Assembly: GCA_964623915.1 (NCBI GenBank)
Contig: CAZUVQ010000024.1
Location: 1 to 20,807 of the forward strand
Direction: 5' to 3'
DNA from: CAZUVQ01 sp964623915
Lineage (GTDB): Bacteria; Bacillota; Clostridia; UMGS1883; UMGS1540
Length of the DNA stretch: 20,807 bases
The notes under the pieces are model-generated. The model saw only the letters and a program-made list of their open reading frames with translations. It did no database searches and was not told where the DNA came from. The translations under genes were made by a program, and so were the position numbers. This document shows positions 13,464 to 20,807 of the stretch, one piece after another (positions within the stretch are counted from its first letter, which is position 1; each line of letters starts with the position of its first letter).

Positions 13464-13721
13464 TTGGATTATAATAGGCTAAGATGCTGTTTTGAAGAAG
13501 CGGCTGCATTTATTTGTACAGTAAGGCTAAAAAAAGAAATATGTGATTTTCGGAGAAGACCCCATTTTGATATAACTGAAATTCTGTCAAGTATATGCTG
13601 TTGCTGCAGCAGACAAAGAAACAAACATAAATTTGATTGTAAATGCAATGACCATTGTAGGAGATGCAGGGATAATTGTGATTGTAATGATAATGACTGC
13701 TGCAGATGTAAAAAAGATTAA
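13464..13721 (+). CDS. 85-aa cysteine-rich protein, unknown function (TTG start)
   Basis: An 85-aa protein with 17 cysteines: C8-C9, C18, C27, a run of four at 45-48, and nine more between 59 and 82 in C-x-C, C-x2-C and C-C patterns mixed with D, N, K and R. There is no signal peptide or membrane helix. I do not recognise a family. The pattern is metallothionein-like at the C-terminus and could equally serve disulfide crosslinking, as in spore coats. The start is set at TTG 13464: GAGGTGA lies 5 nt upstream, and the GTG at 13455 sits inside that site. It follows the deacetylase by 36 nt and ends at a very strong terminator, which supports a real gene. Confidence 0.68.
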   Translation: MDYNRLRCCFEEAAAFICTVRLKKEICDFRRRPHFDITEILSSICCCCSRQRNKHKFDCKCNDHCRRCRDNCDCNDNDCCRCKKD

Positions 13722-13727
13722 CAAAAG

Positions 13728-13764
13728 TATATCCCCGTGCCTTTTGGCACGGGGATATATTTTA
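13728..13764. terminator. strong bidirectional terminator
   Basis: A perfect 14-bp stem, TATATCCCCGTGCC with GGCACGGGGATATA, has a TTTT loop and is followed by TTTTAAA on the plus strand and by CTTTTG on the minus strand. It lies between the convergent Cys-rich gene (stop at 13721) and the 53-aa gene (stop at 13770). Confidence 0.88.
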
Positions 13765-13769
13765 AATAC

Positions 13770-13931
13770 TCAGGTCAAGGGTGTTTCATCAGAGATTGTC
13801 TCTCCGTCCCAAAAACTATCAAGTTCGTTTTGTTTGCTTTTGTAATGGTCTTCAATGTCAGGTTCTTTTTCCCTGAAATCGGGTAAGCGCATACTGCTAC
13901 GAGGATCTTTTCCAATAATTTTTTTGTCCAC
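13770..13931 (-). CDS. 53-aa hydrophilic protein downstream of spoIVB (GTG start)
   Basis: A 53-aa charged protein beginning MDKKIIGKDPRSSMRL, with EKEPDIEDHYKSKQNELD and a SFWDGE stretch. It has no membrane segment, signal or recognised domain. The start is the GTG at 13931, which has TTGGAGGTGA 8 nt upstream; the frame start at 13952 precedes that ribosome site. It lies 44 nt after the spoIVB stop in the same direction and ends just before a strong terminator, so it is probably the last gene of the spoIVB transcript, though a promoter-like pair overlaps the spoIVB end. Function is unknown. Confidence 0.62.
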   Translation of the reverse strand: MDKKIIGKDPRSSMRLPDFREKEPDIEDHYKSKQNELDSFWDGETISDETPLT

Positions 13932-13950
13932 AATATTCACCTCCAAGTTC

Positions 13951-13979
13951 ATTATATTATAAATTTAATTCAATTTCAA
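13951..13979 (-). promoter_or_regulatory. possible sigma-A promoter of the 53-aa gene
   Basis: On the minus strand TTGAAA (13979-13974) and TATAAT (13956-13951) are 17 nt apart. The pair overlaps the spoIVB stop codon. It lies in very AT-rich DNA, so a chance match is possible. Confidence 0.38.
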
Positions 13980-14992
13980 CGGATTTTATTTATTTCCTCA
14001 ATCATTTTTTCGGCAGATATCGCATACCCCATTGTAGGGTCATTTAAAAATACATGCGTTACAGCTCCTATTATTTTGTCATCCCTTATGACAGGGCTTC
14101 CGCTCATCCCCTGGACAATACCGCCGGTTGCCTCAAGCAGCCGTTTATCAGTAACTTTAATAATCATTGTTTTCTCTTTGTCGTTGTTGTTGACTTTAAC
14201 TATATCCACAGAATATTCATCAATATCATAGCCTGATATGTTTGAAAGTATTGATGCCGGACCGGTAGTAATATTATCTGCAGACTCAATTTTTAAGGGT
14301 TTTGTATTTATTGTTGTGTCGTTAAGTTTTCCAAAAATACCTGCCTCGGTATTTCTTGCAATATAGCCGTCAGAGCTGTTATCAAAATAACCGCATAATT
14401 CACCGGGAGATCCCCTTTCACCTTTCAGAACAGAGCATATATAACTGCCGCTGACCTCACCCTTTCGCAGAACCAGTATTTTATTTGTGTCAATATCTGA
14501 AACGCAATGGCCAAGTGCGGCAAATGTACCATCGGGAAGAATAAAGCTCACAGTGCCAATTCCTGCGGCGCTGTCGCGTACCCATATACCAAGCTTATAT
14601 TCCCCTGTAGTTTCATAGTATATCGGGATTACTGTTTTTTCGCTTTTTTCTCCTTCACGTATTACAGTAAGTTTTATAGGTTTGTTCTTATTGTCCTGAA
14701 TTTTATTTCCAAAATCAGTTGCGTTTTTTATTTCAGTTCCGTTCATATGTGTAATTCTGTCACCTTTATAAATACCTGCCTTCTTTCCCGGGGAATATTT
14801 AATTCCATAAGAGGGAATATCACTCATGCCTACAACAAGAAGACCATCTAAATATAACCGAAGTCCTATGGTGGCTCCGCCCGGTAAGGCTTCTGAAACA
14901 GCTGTTACCGTTATTTCTCTGGTGCTGACAGGAACAATTAAAAAGGCAATGCAAAGAAACATAGGAACAGAAGCCTTCACAAGCTTTTTCAT
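13976..14992 (-). CDS. spoIVB: SpoIVB intercompartmental signalling serine peptidase
   Basis: A 338-aa forespore-secreted peptidase of family S55. In B. subtilis it crosses the inner forespore membrane and cleaves SpoIVFA, triggering pro-sigma-K processing. An N-terminal signal/membrane segment (about 5-23) is followed by a PDZ domain (about 40-125, with YKGDRITHMNGTEI) and the S55 peptidase domain. Catalytic residues by alignment are H162 in GHCVSDID, D282, and S297 in GGIVQGMSGSP, with the same D-to-S spacing as I recall for B. subtilis. THVFLNDPTMGY follows. It is shorter than B. subtilis SpoIVB, mainly at the N-terminus. AAGGAGTGTGA precedes the ATG. spo0A, its usual downstream neighbour, is absent here. 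Confidence 0.95.
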   Translation of the reverse strand: MKKLVKASVPMFLCIAFLIVPVSTREITVTAVSEALPGGATIGLRLYLDGLLVVGMSDIPSYGIKYSPGKKAGIYKGDRITHMNGTEIKNATDFGNKIQDNKNKPIKLTVIREGEKSEKTVIPIYYETTGEYKLGIWVRDSAAGIGTVSFILPDGTFAALGHCVSDIDTNKILVLRKGEVSGSYICSVLKGERGSPGELCGYFDNSSDGYIARNTEAGIFGKLNDTTINTKPLKIESADNITTGPASILSNISGYDIDEYSVDIVKVNNNDKEKTMIIKVTDKRLLEATGGIVQGMSGSPVIRDDKIIGAVTHVFLNDPTMGYAISAEKMIEEINKIR

Positions 14993-15011
14993 ATGCTCAC
15001 ACTCCTTTTTT

Positions 15012-15040
15012 TAATTTGTCCCATGTGCTAAAAAATATGC
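15012..15040 (-). promoter_or_regulatory. sigma-G/sigma-F-type promoter of spoIVB
   Basis: On the minus strand GCATA (15040-15036) is followed after 17 nt by CAAATTA (15018-15012). This fits the forespore pattern GyATR, 17-18 nt, CAnnnTA. B. subtilis spoIVB is expressed from sigma-F and sigma-G. A start near 15005 would place it close to the ribosome site, so the leader is short. Confidence 0.5.
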
Positions 15041-15075
15041 TTGCTTTATTATTACATTTTATTTTTGCAAAACAA

Positions 15076-15867
15076 TTAATTATATTTGAAATTATCGAGT
15101 GATTTCCATACATATCCCTGTTTTTTTGCTTCATTTAAAATTCTGTCAAGTGCAACCGCATTGTCCTTTGATACGGCATGAAGTAATATAATTGAGCCGT
15201 TATGGAAATTTTTTGTAACTTCATTAAATGCAGATTCTGCCCCTTTCTGGTTATTTGTTTCCCAGTCACGGTACGCAAAGCTCCAGAAAACATTTATATA
15301 ACCCATCTCATTTGTAATTTTTAATGTTCTTTCACTATATTCCCCCATCGGAGGACGAATATATTTCATCTTTATGCCGTATGTATCATAAAAATCGCCT
15401 TCAAGCTCTGAAATTTCTTTTTTGATTTTTTCTGTATTGCAGTCAGGTAAAGAAGGATGATTAACAGTGTGATTTCCAACAATATGACCTTCATTTACCA
15501 TTCTGCCTATAAGGTCGCCATGTTTTTTTAAATACGGACCGGTTACAAAAAAAGCCGCCGGTACATTGTGTTTTAAGAGTGTGTCAAGTATTGTTGCCGT
15601 GAACCCGTTTTCATATCCCTCATCAAATGTTAGATACATAACCTTTTCATCTTCCCTGCCCATGTATATACAATTGTATTTTTCCATAACCGATATTTGA
15701 GCCTTTGTAAATTCAGGCCGTCCTCCCGGGTTTTTCTTAAATCCCCAGCCGTTTTTTGCATTTTCAATGCTGGATACTTCAACGGGAGTATTAAAATCTT
15801 CTTCACTATAATTATTACATCCGGTCAATAAAAAAATACAAATAAGTACTATTACAATTTTTTTCAT
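15076..15867 (-). CDS. pdaA: PdaA-like muramic delta-lactam polysaccharide deacetylase, lipoprotein
   Basis: A 263-aa predicted lipoprotein with a NodB domain. The signal ends in the lipobox LTGC with C17 as the lipidation site. NGWGFKKNPGGRPE (about 39-52), TFDEGYENG (80-88), NHTVNH (132-137), IRPPMGEYS, and FWSFAYRDWE fit PdaA. That enzyme removes the acetyl group from muramic acid so that the delta-lactam of spore cortex can form and be recognised by germination lytic enzymes. The first acid motif reads TFDEG rather than the TFDDG of the neighbouring secreted deacetylase, a usual feature of PdaA. The start is set at 15867, with GGAGG 5 nt upstream. It lies 80-90 nt upstream of spoIVB on the same strand, so partial cotranscription is possible. 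Confidence 0.86.
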   Translation of the reverse strand: MKKIVIVLICIFLLTGCNNYSEEDFNTPVEVSSIENAKNGWGFKKNPGGRPEFTKAQISVMEKYNCIYMGREDEKVMYLTFDEGYENGFTATILDTLLKHNVPAAFFVTGPYLKKHGDLIGRMVNEGHIVGNHTVNHPSLPDCNTEKIKKEISELEGDFYDTYGIKMKYIRPPMGEYSERTLKITNEMGYINVFWSFAYRDWETNNQKGAESAFNEVTKNFHNGSIILLHAVSKDNAVALDRILNEAKKQGYVWKSLDNFKYN

Positions 15868-15984
15868 AATTACCTCCACTATTTAAGATACTATTATTTT
15901 ATGTTGGGAGAAACTTTTTATAACATGGGTTATGGTTCGGATTTTTTTGTTTTTTGTAAAAATAAGTATTTTTCATTAAAGTAC

Positions 15985-16013
15985 TTGACGAGACTTAATA
16001 TTTTGTATAAAAT
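15985..16013 (+). promoter_or_regulatory. sigma-A promoter of the SLH gene pair
   Basis: TTGACG (15985-15990) and TAAAAT (16008-16013) are separated by 17 nt. The leader to the ATG at 16044 would be about 24 nt. Confidence 0.72.
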
Positions 16014-16043
16014 AGAAGGCATTAGAAGGAGACGGTTTTTTTT

Positions 16044-17165
16044 ATGCATAAAAAAATGATATCTTTAGCAGTACTGACAGCTTTGATTTTCACAGCTGTT
16101 CCAATTGGCGTATCAGCTAAAACAAAAGGTGAACTGCAACGCCTTTATGATACGGTGGCAAACCATATTATTAAAAATGAAGAGCTGTTATCTTCACTTA
16201 TTACCGATGAGGAGGATGCTATATGCGCATCTGCCGTGATAATTGCCCGTGATATTTTGCTTTCAGGCAATGTCTTTAGTGACGAGGATATAAAAAATGC
16301 CTATGAAGCTCTTTACAGTGCATATTCAAAGCTCACGCTGATTGAACAAAGAGGCAGTGAACTCACGACAGACTCAAAGCTAAATTTGCTTGTAACCTTG
16401 TCGGTAATTATTTTGACTGATGACTATTATGCTTTAATTGATGCAGACTCTGCAAATGGCATAAAAGCCGAAGCTGAAAATGCAAAAGCTGCTATTGCAA
16501 ACAGGCAAAATTTAAATGATGTAGATTTTTCTTCGGTTGTACAAAGGTATTATGAAATCCTTTATACAGCAGCAAGCCTTAAGCTTAAATCATTTACAGA
16601 AAATTTAATAACTTCGGGGTTCTACGATGTCAGAAATAATGACTGGTTTCGTGATGCTGTAAAGTTTGTTTACGACAACGGGCTTTTCAAAGGCACCTCC
16701 GATACTGAATTTTCGCCGCAGATTACTATGACAAGGGCAATGTTTATAACAGTTCTTTCACGCCTTGCAAATGCTGATGTAGATGGATTTGAACCCTTTT
16801 TCGACGATGTAGACAGCGATATGTATTATGCTGCTCCTGTTTACTGGGCACATGCAAACGGTATCATTTCATGGTCAGGTGACATAAGCTTTATGCCGGA
16901 TGAGCCCATAACTCGTGAAGAAATGGTAATGTCTATGTACAATCTCAGTGTTTTAAAAGGTTTAGACGTTACAAATTATGACAAATCTTCAGTACAGAGT
17001 ATCTCTGATATTGACAGAGCCCATGAAAGCGCCGTAGAACCTCTTAGGTGGTCGTATGCAAACGGTGTAATAAGCGGGTACGGCGACGGTAGTATCAAGC
17101 CTACCAAAACAGCAACAAGGGCTGAGGTTGCACAAGTATTTGTTAATTTCTCAGTAGTAAATTAA
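16044..17165 (+). CDS. S-layer homology (SLH) domain protein 1
   Basis: A 373-aa exported surface protein. A signal peptide (about 1-25, ending VSA) is followed by a helical region of about 165 residues that I do not recognise, and three SLH modules at about 193-236, 253-303 and 319-368. Their anchors include TMTRAM, ITREEM and TATRAEV. SLH triplets bind pyruvylated secondary cell-wall polymers, holding the protein on the cell surface. No catalytic domain is visible, so it may be a structural or S-layer-associated protein. The ribosome site AGAAGGAGA precedes the ATG. The next gene, 18 nt downstream, is a paralogue, so the two arose by tandem duplication and share a promoter. Confidence 0.9.
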   Translation: MHKKMISLAVLTALIFTAVPIGVSAKTKGELQRLYDTVANHIIKNEELLSSLITDEEDAICASAVIIARDILLSGNVFSDEDIKNAYEALYSAYSKLTLIEQRGSELTTDSKLNLLVTLSVIILTDDYYALIDADSANGIKAEAENAKAAIANRQNLNDVDFSSVVQRYYEILYTAASLKLKSFTENLITSGFYDVRNNDWFRDAVKFVYDNGLFKGTSDTEFSPQITMTRAMFITVLSRLANADVDGFEPFFDDVDSDMYYAAPVYWAHANGIISWSGDISFMPDEPITREEMVMSMYNLSVLKGLDVTNYDKSSVQSISDIDRAHESAVEPLRWSYANGVISGYGDGSIKPTKTATRAEVAQVFVNFSVVN

Positions 17166-17183
17166 AGATTGAAAGGAATTTTT

Positions 17184-18296
17184 ATGAAAACTAAATTAAT
17201 ATCACTGGTTCTGGCTCTTTTTATGAGTATTGCCCTATTTTCACCTGCGGCGTTTGCCAATACATACACTGCAGACGATATAAACTCAATGCTTGATTCA
17301 ATATCAGGCTATATTGAACAAAATATGGATGTTATAAAAGCAAATATTACTGCGGAGGCTGACAGTGACTGTGGCTACGCCATTAATCTTGCTTTGAATA
17401 CTGCGAATCAAGGCGCAGAAAACTATGATGCCTCTTATGAGCTTCTATATTCTGTTTATGCATATATCATGCTTGTTGTGAATAATGACATTACAACAAA
17501 AGAAGCAACCGAAGTTTTTGAACGTGTGGCTAATGACTTTCTTATTGATGAATATTTTGATGAAATAAATCCAAATGCAGATAAAAAAAGCCTTATAAAC
17601 CTAAAAAATGAGAAGATAAATGCAGAAGCTTATGACAGCCTTTGTAAGGTAGTCTATGATTATATCAGTTATGGCATAGTCAAGGCGGAGGCACTATTGC
17701 AGGAATTACAACAGGAAGTAAATGAAAAAGCACCTATGTTTGAAGATGTTTCTGATGAAGATTGGTTTTACGGTGCCGTATCCTATGCATATGCATCCGG
17801 ACTTTTCAGGGGTACCTCCGATACACATTTTTCGCCACAGCTAACTATGACAAGGGGCATGTTTGTTACAGTTTTACAAAGATTTAATGCACCTTCAGAA
17901 ATCACTGCAGAGCATGGGTTTTCGGATGTTTCGGCTGATGCATATTACAGCAGTGCAGTCTCATGGGCAAAGCAAGCCGGTTTAATTGTTTGGGCAGAGG
18001 GGGATAAGTTTTCCCCCGACCAACCCGTTACAAGGGAAGAAATATTAAGCTCCATGTATATGATTGTAAAAAATGCAGGAATAGCCAGCGTGTCTGATAG
18101 CATAGATTTAGATGTAACTGATAAAGATCAGATTTCCTCATGGGCAGTTGAGGGTATAAATTGGGCATATAATATCGGTGTTATCAAAGGATACGGTGAC
18201 GGTAGCGTAAAACCGAATGGCACTGCTACAAGAGCTGAGGTTGCTCAGATTTTCTTAAACTTTTTTGCAGTGTTAGCGGTTACAAACAGTAAATAA
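17184..18296 (+). CDS. S-layer homology (SLH) domain protein 2
   Basis: A 370-aa exported paralogue of the preceding protein. It has a signal peptide (about 1-25, ending AFA), an unrecognised helical N-terminal region with the same layout (about 27-180, with a YELLYSVYAY stretch matching YEALYSAYSK in the paralogue), and three SLH modules at about 184-228, 244-292 and 308-360. Cell-surface attachment through the wall polymer is expected. The start is set at 17184, with AAAGGA 7 nt upstream; the frame start at 17169 is a TTG lying before that site. A strong terminator follows the stop. Confidence 0.9.
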   Translation: MKTKLISLVLALFMSIALFSPAAFANTYTADDINSMLDSISGYIEQNMDVIKANITAEADSDCGYAINLALNTANQGAENYDASYELLYSVYAYIMLVVNNDITTKEATEVFERVANDFLIDEYFDEINPNADKKSLINLKNEKINAEAYDSLCKVVYDYISYGIVKAEALLQELQQEVNEKAPMFEDVSDEDWFYGAVSYAYASGLFRGTSDTHFSPQLTMTRGMFVTVLQRFNAPSEITAEHGFSDVSADAYYSSAVSWAKQAGLIVWAEGDKFSPDQPVTREEILSSMYMIVKNAGIASVSDSIDLDVTDKDQISSWAVEGINWAYNIGVIKGYGDGSVKPNGTATRAEVAQIFLNFFAVLAVTNSK

Positions 18297-18308
18297 CAGA
18301 CAAAAAGC

Positions 18309-18339
18309 GGCAGAGAGCATATTGCTCTCTGCCTTTTTT
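18309..18339. terminator. bidirectional terminator between SLH2 and malQ
   Basis: An 11-bp perfect stem, GGCAGAGAGCA with TGCTCTCTGCC, has a 3-nt loop. It is followed by TTTTTT on the plus strand and by GCTTTTTG on the minus strand, so it can end both convergent transcripts. The malQ stop codon overlaps its plus-strand U-tract. Confidence 0.9.
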
Positions 18340-19768
18340 ATCTTTTATATAGGTGGTTTTGGCGCCTGAATTTATTTTTATCAATTGAATCCAGCTGTTC
18401 TCGTGTAATACGAAATTGCCAGTTGCCATCTGCCTTGCCGGGAATATTTAATCTTGTATCTGAGCCATAACCCAGCAAATCCTGAATCGGGAAGATTACA
18501 AGGCCTGCATGGCTTGCAAAAACAGTTCTAATAATGCTGTCATAACCTCTGTCCCATTCAGAGCTTAAAAATCCGCAATATTCAAGCAATCTTCTGCGGT
18601 TTTCTTCGCTTTGCTCCCAGACATAGCCCAAAAGGGTGTTGTTGTCATGCGTGCCGGTATAAGCAACGCAATTTTTTATATAGTTATGGGGCATATGAGG
18701 ATTATCATAATCCCCCAAAAAACCAAACTGCAAAACTCTCATGCCGGGAAAGCCGCTGTATTGCACAAGGTCGGTAACCTGCCTGGTTATCATACCAAGG
18801 TCTTCGGCAATAATCAGCTTTCCGCCGGAGGCCTTTTTAATCTCGTCTATAAATTTTGTCCCCGGCCCTTTTTCCCATTTACCAAATTTTGCTGTCTTTG
18901 CGTCACCCGGTACGCTCCAATAGGATTCAATGGCACGAAAATGGTCTATCCTTACGCCATCGAACATGGAAAGCATATGCGAAATTCTGTCTACCCACCA
19001 TTTGTATCCGTTTTTTTCCATTATGCTCCAGTCATAAAGCGGATTACCCCAAAGTTGACCGTTTTCTGAAAAATAATCGGGAGGGACACCGGCAACACAG
19101 AGCGGATGATTATCCTTGTCAAGGAGAAATAAATCACGATACCCCCAGACGTCACTGCTGTCATATGACACATAAATGGGAATATCTCCAATTACTTTTA
19201 TGCCACGTTCATTTGCATATCTGTGTATTTCCTTCCACTGTGAGAAAAATTCATATTGAATGAATTTCCACATGAAAAGAACTTTTTCATCAAACAAATC
19301 AGTTTTCCATATGTCCCATGGCTTCTCGTCGTTAGCACTTTTTAGTGCCATAAACTCACAAAATTTTGTAAGATATTCTGACTTACTGATAAAATCCTCT
19401 ATTTCCTTGCGGTTGTTAACTCTTTGAGATGCTTCCATCAAAAGCTGAGTTCTTGTGTGATAAAGACGGACAAATTCACAGCTATATGGTGTTTGCTGTC
19501 TGTATGCCGCAAGCTCAGCATTTGTAATAAGCCCCTTTTTATGAAGTGTAGGCAAATCTATGAAGTAAGGATTGCCGGCAAATGACGAATAAGACTTATA
19601 AGGTGAATTACACTCGTCTACCATACAGAAGGGAAGCGTTTGCCAGTATGAAAAACCGCATTCGGATAGAAGATTAATAAAATATTTTGCTTCATCGCCG
19701 AAGCTTCCACAAGAATAATCTCCGAAAAGAGAAGATATGTGCATTAAAACGCCACTGCTTCTTTTCAT
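18338..19768 (-). CDS. malQ: 4-alpha-glucanotransferase (GH77, amylomaltase)
   Basis: A 476-aa cytoplasmic GH77 enzyme. It moves alpha-1,4-glucan segments between maltodextrins, in maltose or glycogen metabolism. The catalytic set is present: nucleophile D275 in DGVRIDHFRA, acid/base E322 in IIAEDLG, and D375 in YTGTHDNNT. The N-terminus has SGVLMHISSLFG and the substrate-loop SPYKSYSSFAGNPYFIDL, both typical. Length is slightly under the usual 490-510. The ribosome site (AAAGGA) is about 11 nt from the ATG, rather distant. It lies 86 nt after the L,D-transpeptidase stop on the same strand. No other glycogen genes are in the window. Confidence 0.95.
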   Translation of the reverse strand: MKRSSGVLMHISSLFGDYSCGSFGDEAKYFINLLSECGFSYWQTLPFCMVDECNSPYKSYSSFAGNPYFIDLPTLHKKGLITNAELAAYRQQTPYSCEFVRLYHTRTQLLMEASQRVNNRKEIEDFISKSEYLTKFCEFMALKSANDEKPWDIWKTDLFDEKVLFMWKFIQYEFFSQWKEIHRYANERGIKVIGDIPIYVSYDSSDVWGYRDLFLLDKDNHPLCVAGVPPDYFSENGQLWGNPLYDWSIMEKNGYKWWVDRISHMLSMFDGVRIDHFRAIESYWSVPGDAKTAKFGKWEKGPGTKFIDEIKKASGGKLIIAEDLGMITRQVTDLVQYSGFPGMRVLQFGFLGDYDNPHMPHNYIKNCVAYTGTHDNNTLLGYVWEQSEENRRRLLEYCGFLSSEWDRGYDSIIRTVFASHAGLVIFPIQDLLGYGSDTRLNIPGKADGNWQFRITREQLDSIDKNKFRRQNHLYKR

Positions 19769-19854
19769 TTAACAAATAATCCTTTCAGACACCGAAGCAT
19801 ATTTGGGCAGAAAAGACACATTCAGCCCTATTATATTATAAGCCATTTAATACA

Positions 19855-20807
19855 TTAATATACTATTACAGTTGTTCCATATGTCAAAAAAAGCTCCATC
19901 CATGCCACATCATCATCATACATTCTTATGCACCCGTGTGAAACAGGGCGGCCAATAGTTCCATCAATAATGCGTGAACCGTCGGGTGAATAAAGCCTTG
20001 AATGAAAAGCAAGCCCGCGATACATATCAAAATACAAAATTGGACGAACCTGATATTCGGGTTTTATCCATGCTTTATCCTTTCCGCAGTATTTATATGA
20101 ACCTGCAGGAGTGGGAGTGAGGTTTGCGCCGGTAGCACATAAAAAGCTTTTTTGTAATACCCATTTATACTGCTCTCCCATAAAAATATTTATTTTTTGG
20201 TGTTCAAGATTAACCCATACAAGATAAGGGGTTTGGCTTGAATAGCACATAGTGTTTACGAATACTTCCTTCTCTTGGTCGGTTAAATTGTCGGGAGTAG
20301 TCAGAGTAGCTGTTGTTACGGTCAATGCATTAGGTGTAATCCACGCATATGTTCCGTCGGCAAATTGCACGTAAGAAGAAAAGTCCTCATCATCACCAAC
20401 TACATAATGGTCAAAATAAAAAACATTTGTGCCGCTTGTGGCAGTGCCTTTCTTCTTTTTAAGGTACTTATCCTCATATGTTGTTGTGTTTTTATTAATT
20501 GTTCCGCCTATTATCAAGGGCTTAACCTTTTGCAAAATAGTAATCCCGGCATCATCAATAAATGCACCCTCTATAAACGGAATTTCAATGGTGTGAAGTG
20601 ACAGGGAGCCACCATTCACCGATATGTAAAAGCCTATGCGTGTTGTAGTTCCAGCCTCTCCGTAATATGGGAGAGGGGAATTATATGTCATGGTTGCTCC
20701 TTGACCTATATCAAATGCGCTACGGTAACCGTCGGACAGATATGTGTCATTTTGTACCCACTGGATGCTGGCGATTGTGTTTGCCGGAAGATTTCCGAAA
20801 GACACTT
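19855..20807 (-). CDS. L,D-transpeptidase (YkuD domain), 5' end cut by window
   Basis: At least 316 codons are visible; the gene continues past the window edge, since the GTG next to position 20805 is not a convincing start. The C-terminal third is a YkuD domain. VWVNLEHQKINIF begins it, and the active site is IGRPVSHGCIRMYDDD, with H and C about 26-30 residues before the end of the motif run; the upstream FHSR histidine is also conserved. These enzymes form 3-3 crosslinks in peptidoglycan or link proteins to it, outside the membrane. The visible upstream part (about 230 residues) is beta-rich-looking and unrecognised, perhaps a wall- or glycan-binding region. No terminator separates it from malQ. 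Confidence 0.88.
   Translation of the reverse strand, partial: VSFGNLPANTIASIQWVQNDTYLSDGYRSAFDIGQGATMTYNSPLPYYGEAGTTTRIGFYISVNGGSLSLHTIEIPFIEGAFIDDAGITILQKVKPLIIGGTINKNTTTYEDKYLKKKKGTATSGTNVFYFDHYVVGDDEDFSSYVQFADGTYAWITPNALTVTTATLTTPDNLTDQEKEVFVNTMCYSSQTPYLVWVNLEHQKINIFMGEQYKWVLQKSFLCATGANLTPTPAGSYKYCGKDKAWIKPEYQVRPILYFDMYRGLAFHSRLYSPDGSRIIDGTIGRPVSHGCIRMYDDDVAWMELFLTYGTTVIVY

Noticed and set aside
13633..13845. 70-aa plus-strand frame overlapping the Cys-rich gene
   Set aside because: It is an out-of-frame reading that runs through the strong terminator at 13728-13759 and into the convergent small gene.
19835..19863. Separate promoter for malQ
   Set aside because: A TATAAT is present on the minus strand at 19840-19835, but the expected -35 position reads GTATAT, a poor match. 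Cotranscription with the transpeptidase gene is equally possible.

Overview
The window looks like chromosome from a low-GC, endospore-forming Firmicute of the class Clostridia. The evidence is AT-rich DNA, strong AGGAGG-type ribosome sites, and a set of sporulation genes: a spoVM-like microgene, the spoIIAA-spoIIAB-sigF operon with a sigma-H promoter and a Spo0A box, spoIVB, and a pdaA-like cortex deacetylase. Genus cannot be read from the sequence. No prophage, insertion sequence, CRISPR array or rRNA was seen.

Layout. 1-630: a minus-strand pair (a 50-aa membrane protein and a 26-aa SpoVM-like peptide) with a terminator, then a plus-strand tRNA-Val(GAC) with a near-consensus promoter. 630-2530: a membrane glycosyltransferase GT2 overlapping a PAP2 lipid phosphatase. 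2749-5364: a tightly packed minus-strand operon of fumarase-type beta subunit, pgsA, a Cys/His-rich DUF6062-like protein and a DUF624/YesL-like membrane protein. 5365-5889: a 525-bp divergent intergenic region with DnaA-box-like sites, helically phased TTTACAT repeats, a Spo0A box and a sigma-H promoter. 5890-7332: spoIIAA-spoIIAB-sigF. 7339-7515: a 58-aa Cys-rich minus-strand gene. 7635-9323: a pyridoxal/pyridoxamine kinase and a convergent sugar-nucleotidyltransferase-type enzyme. 9452-9646: a hairpin-rich repeat segment. 9649-12242: an Amidase_6-type protein, an SDR reductase coupled to a DUF523 gene, and a Cof-type HAD phosphatase. 12321-15867: a repeat-bearing secreted polysaccharide deacetylase, an 85-aa protein with 17 cysteines, a 53-aa unknown, SpoIVB and a PdaA-like lipoprotein. 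16044-20807: two tandem SLH-domain surface proteins, MalQ, and an L,D-transpeptidase cut by the window edge.

Common theme. Most genes serve sporulation or the cell envelope: compartment-specific sigma control (SpoIIAA/AB/SigF), forespore-to-mother-cell signalling (SpoIVB), coat anchoring (SpoVM), cortex modification (PdaA-like), phospholipid and surface polysaccharide synthesis (PgsA, GT2, PAP2), and surface proteins and peptidoglycan crosslinking (SLH, YkuD). Several start codons were moved from the longest reading frame to positions with a good ribosome site, including UUG/GUG starts. Three small genes too short for a 60-codon cutoff were recovered by reading the minus strand: the SpoVM-like peptide, the 50-aa membrane protein and the DUF6472-like protein.
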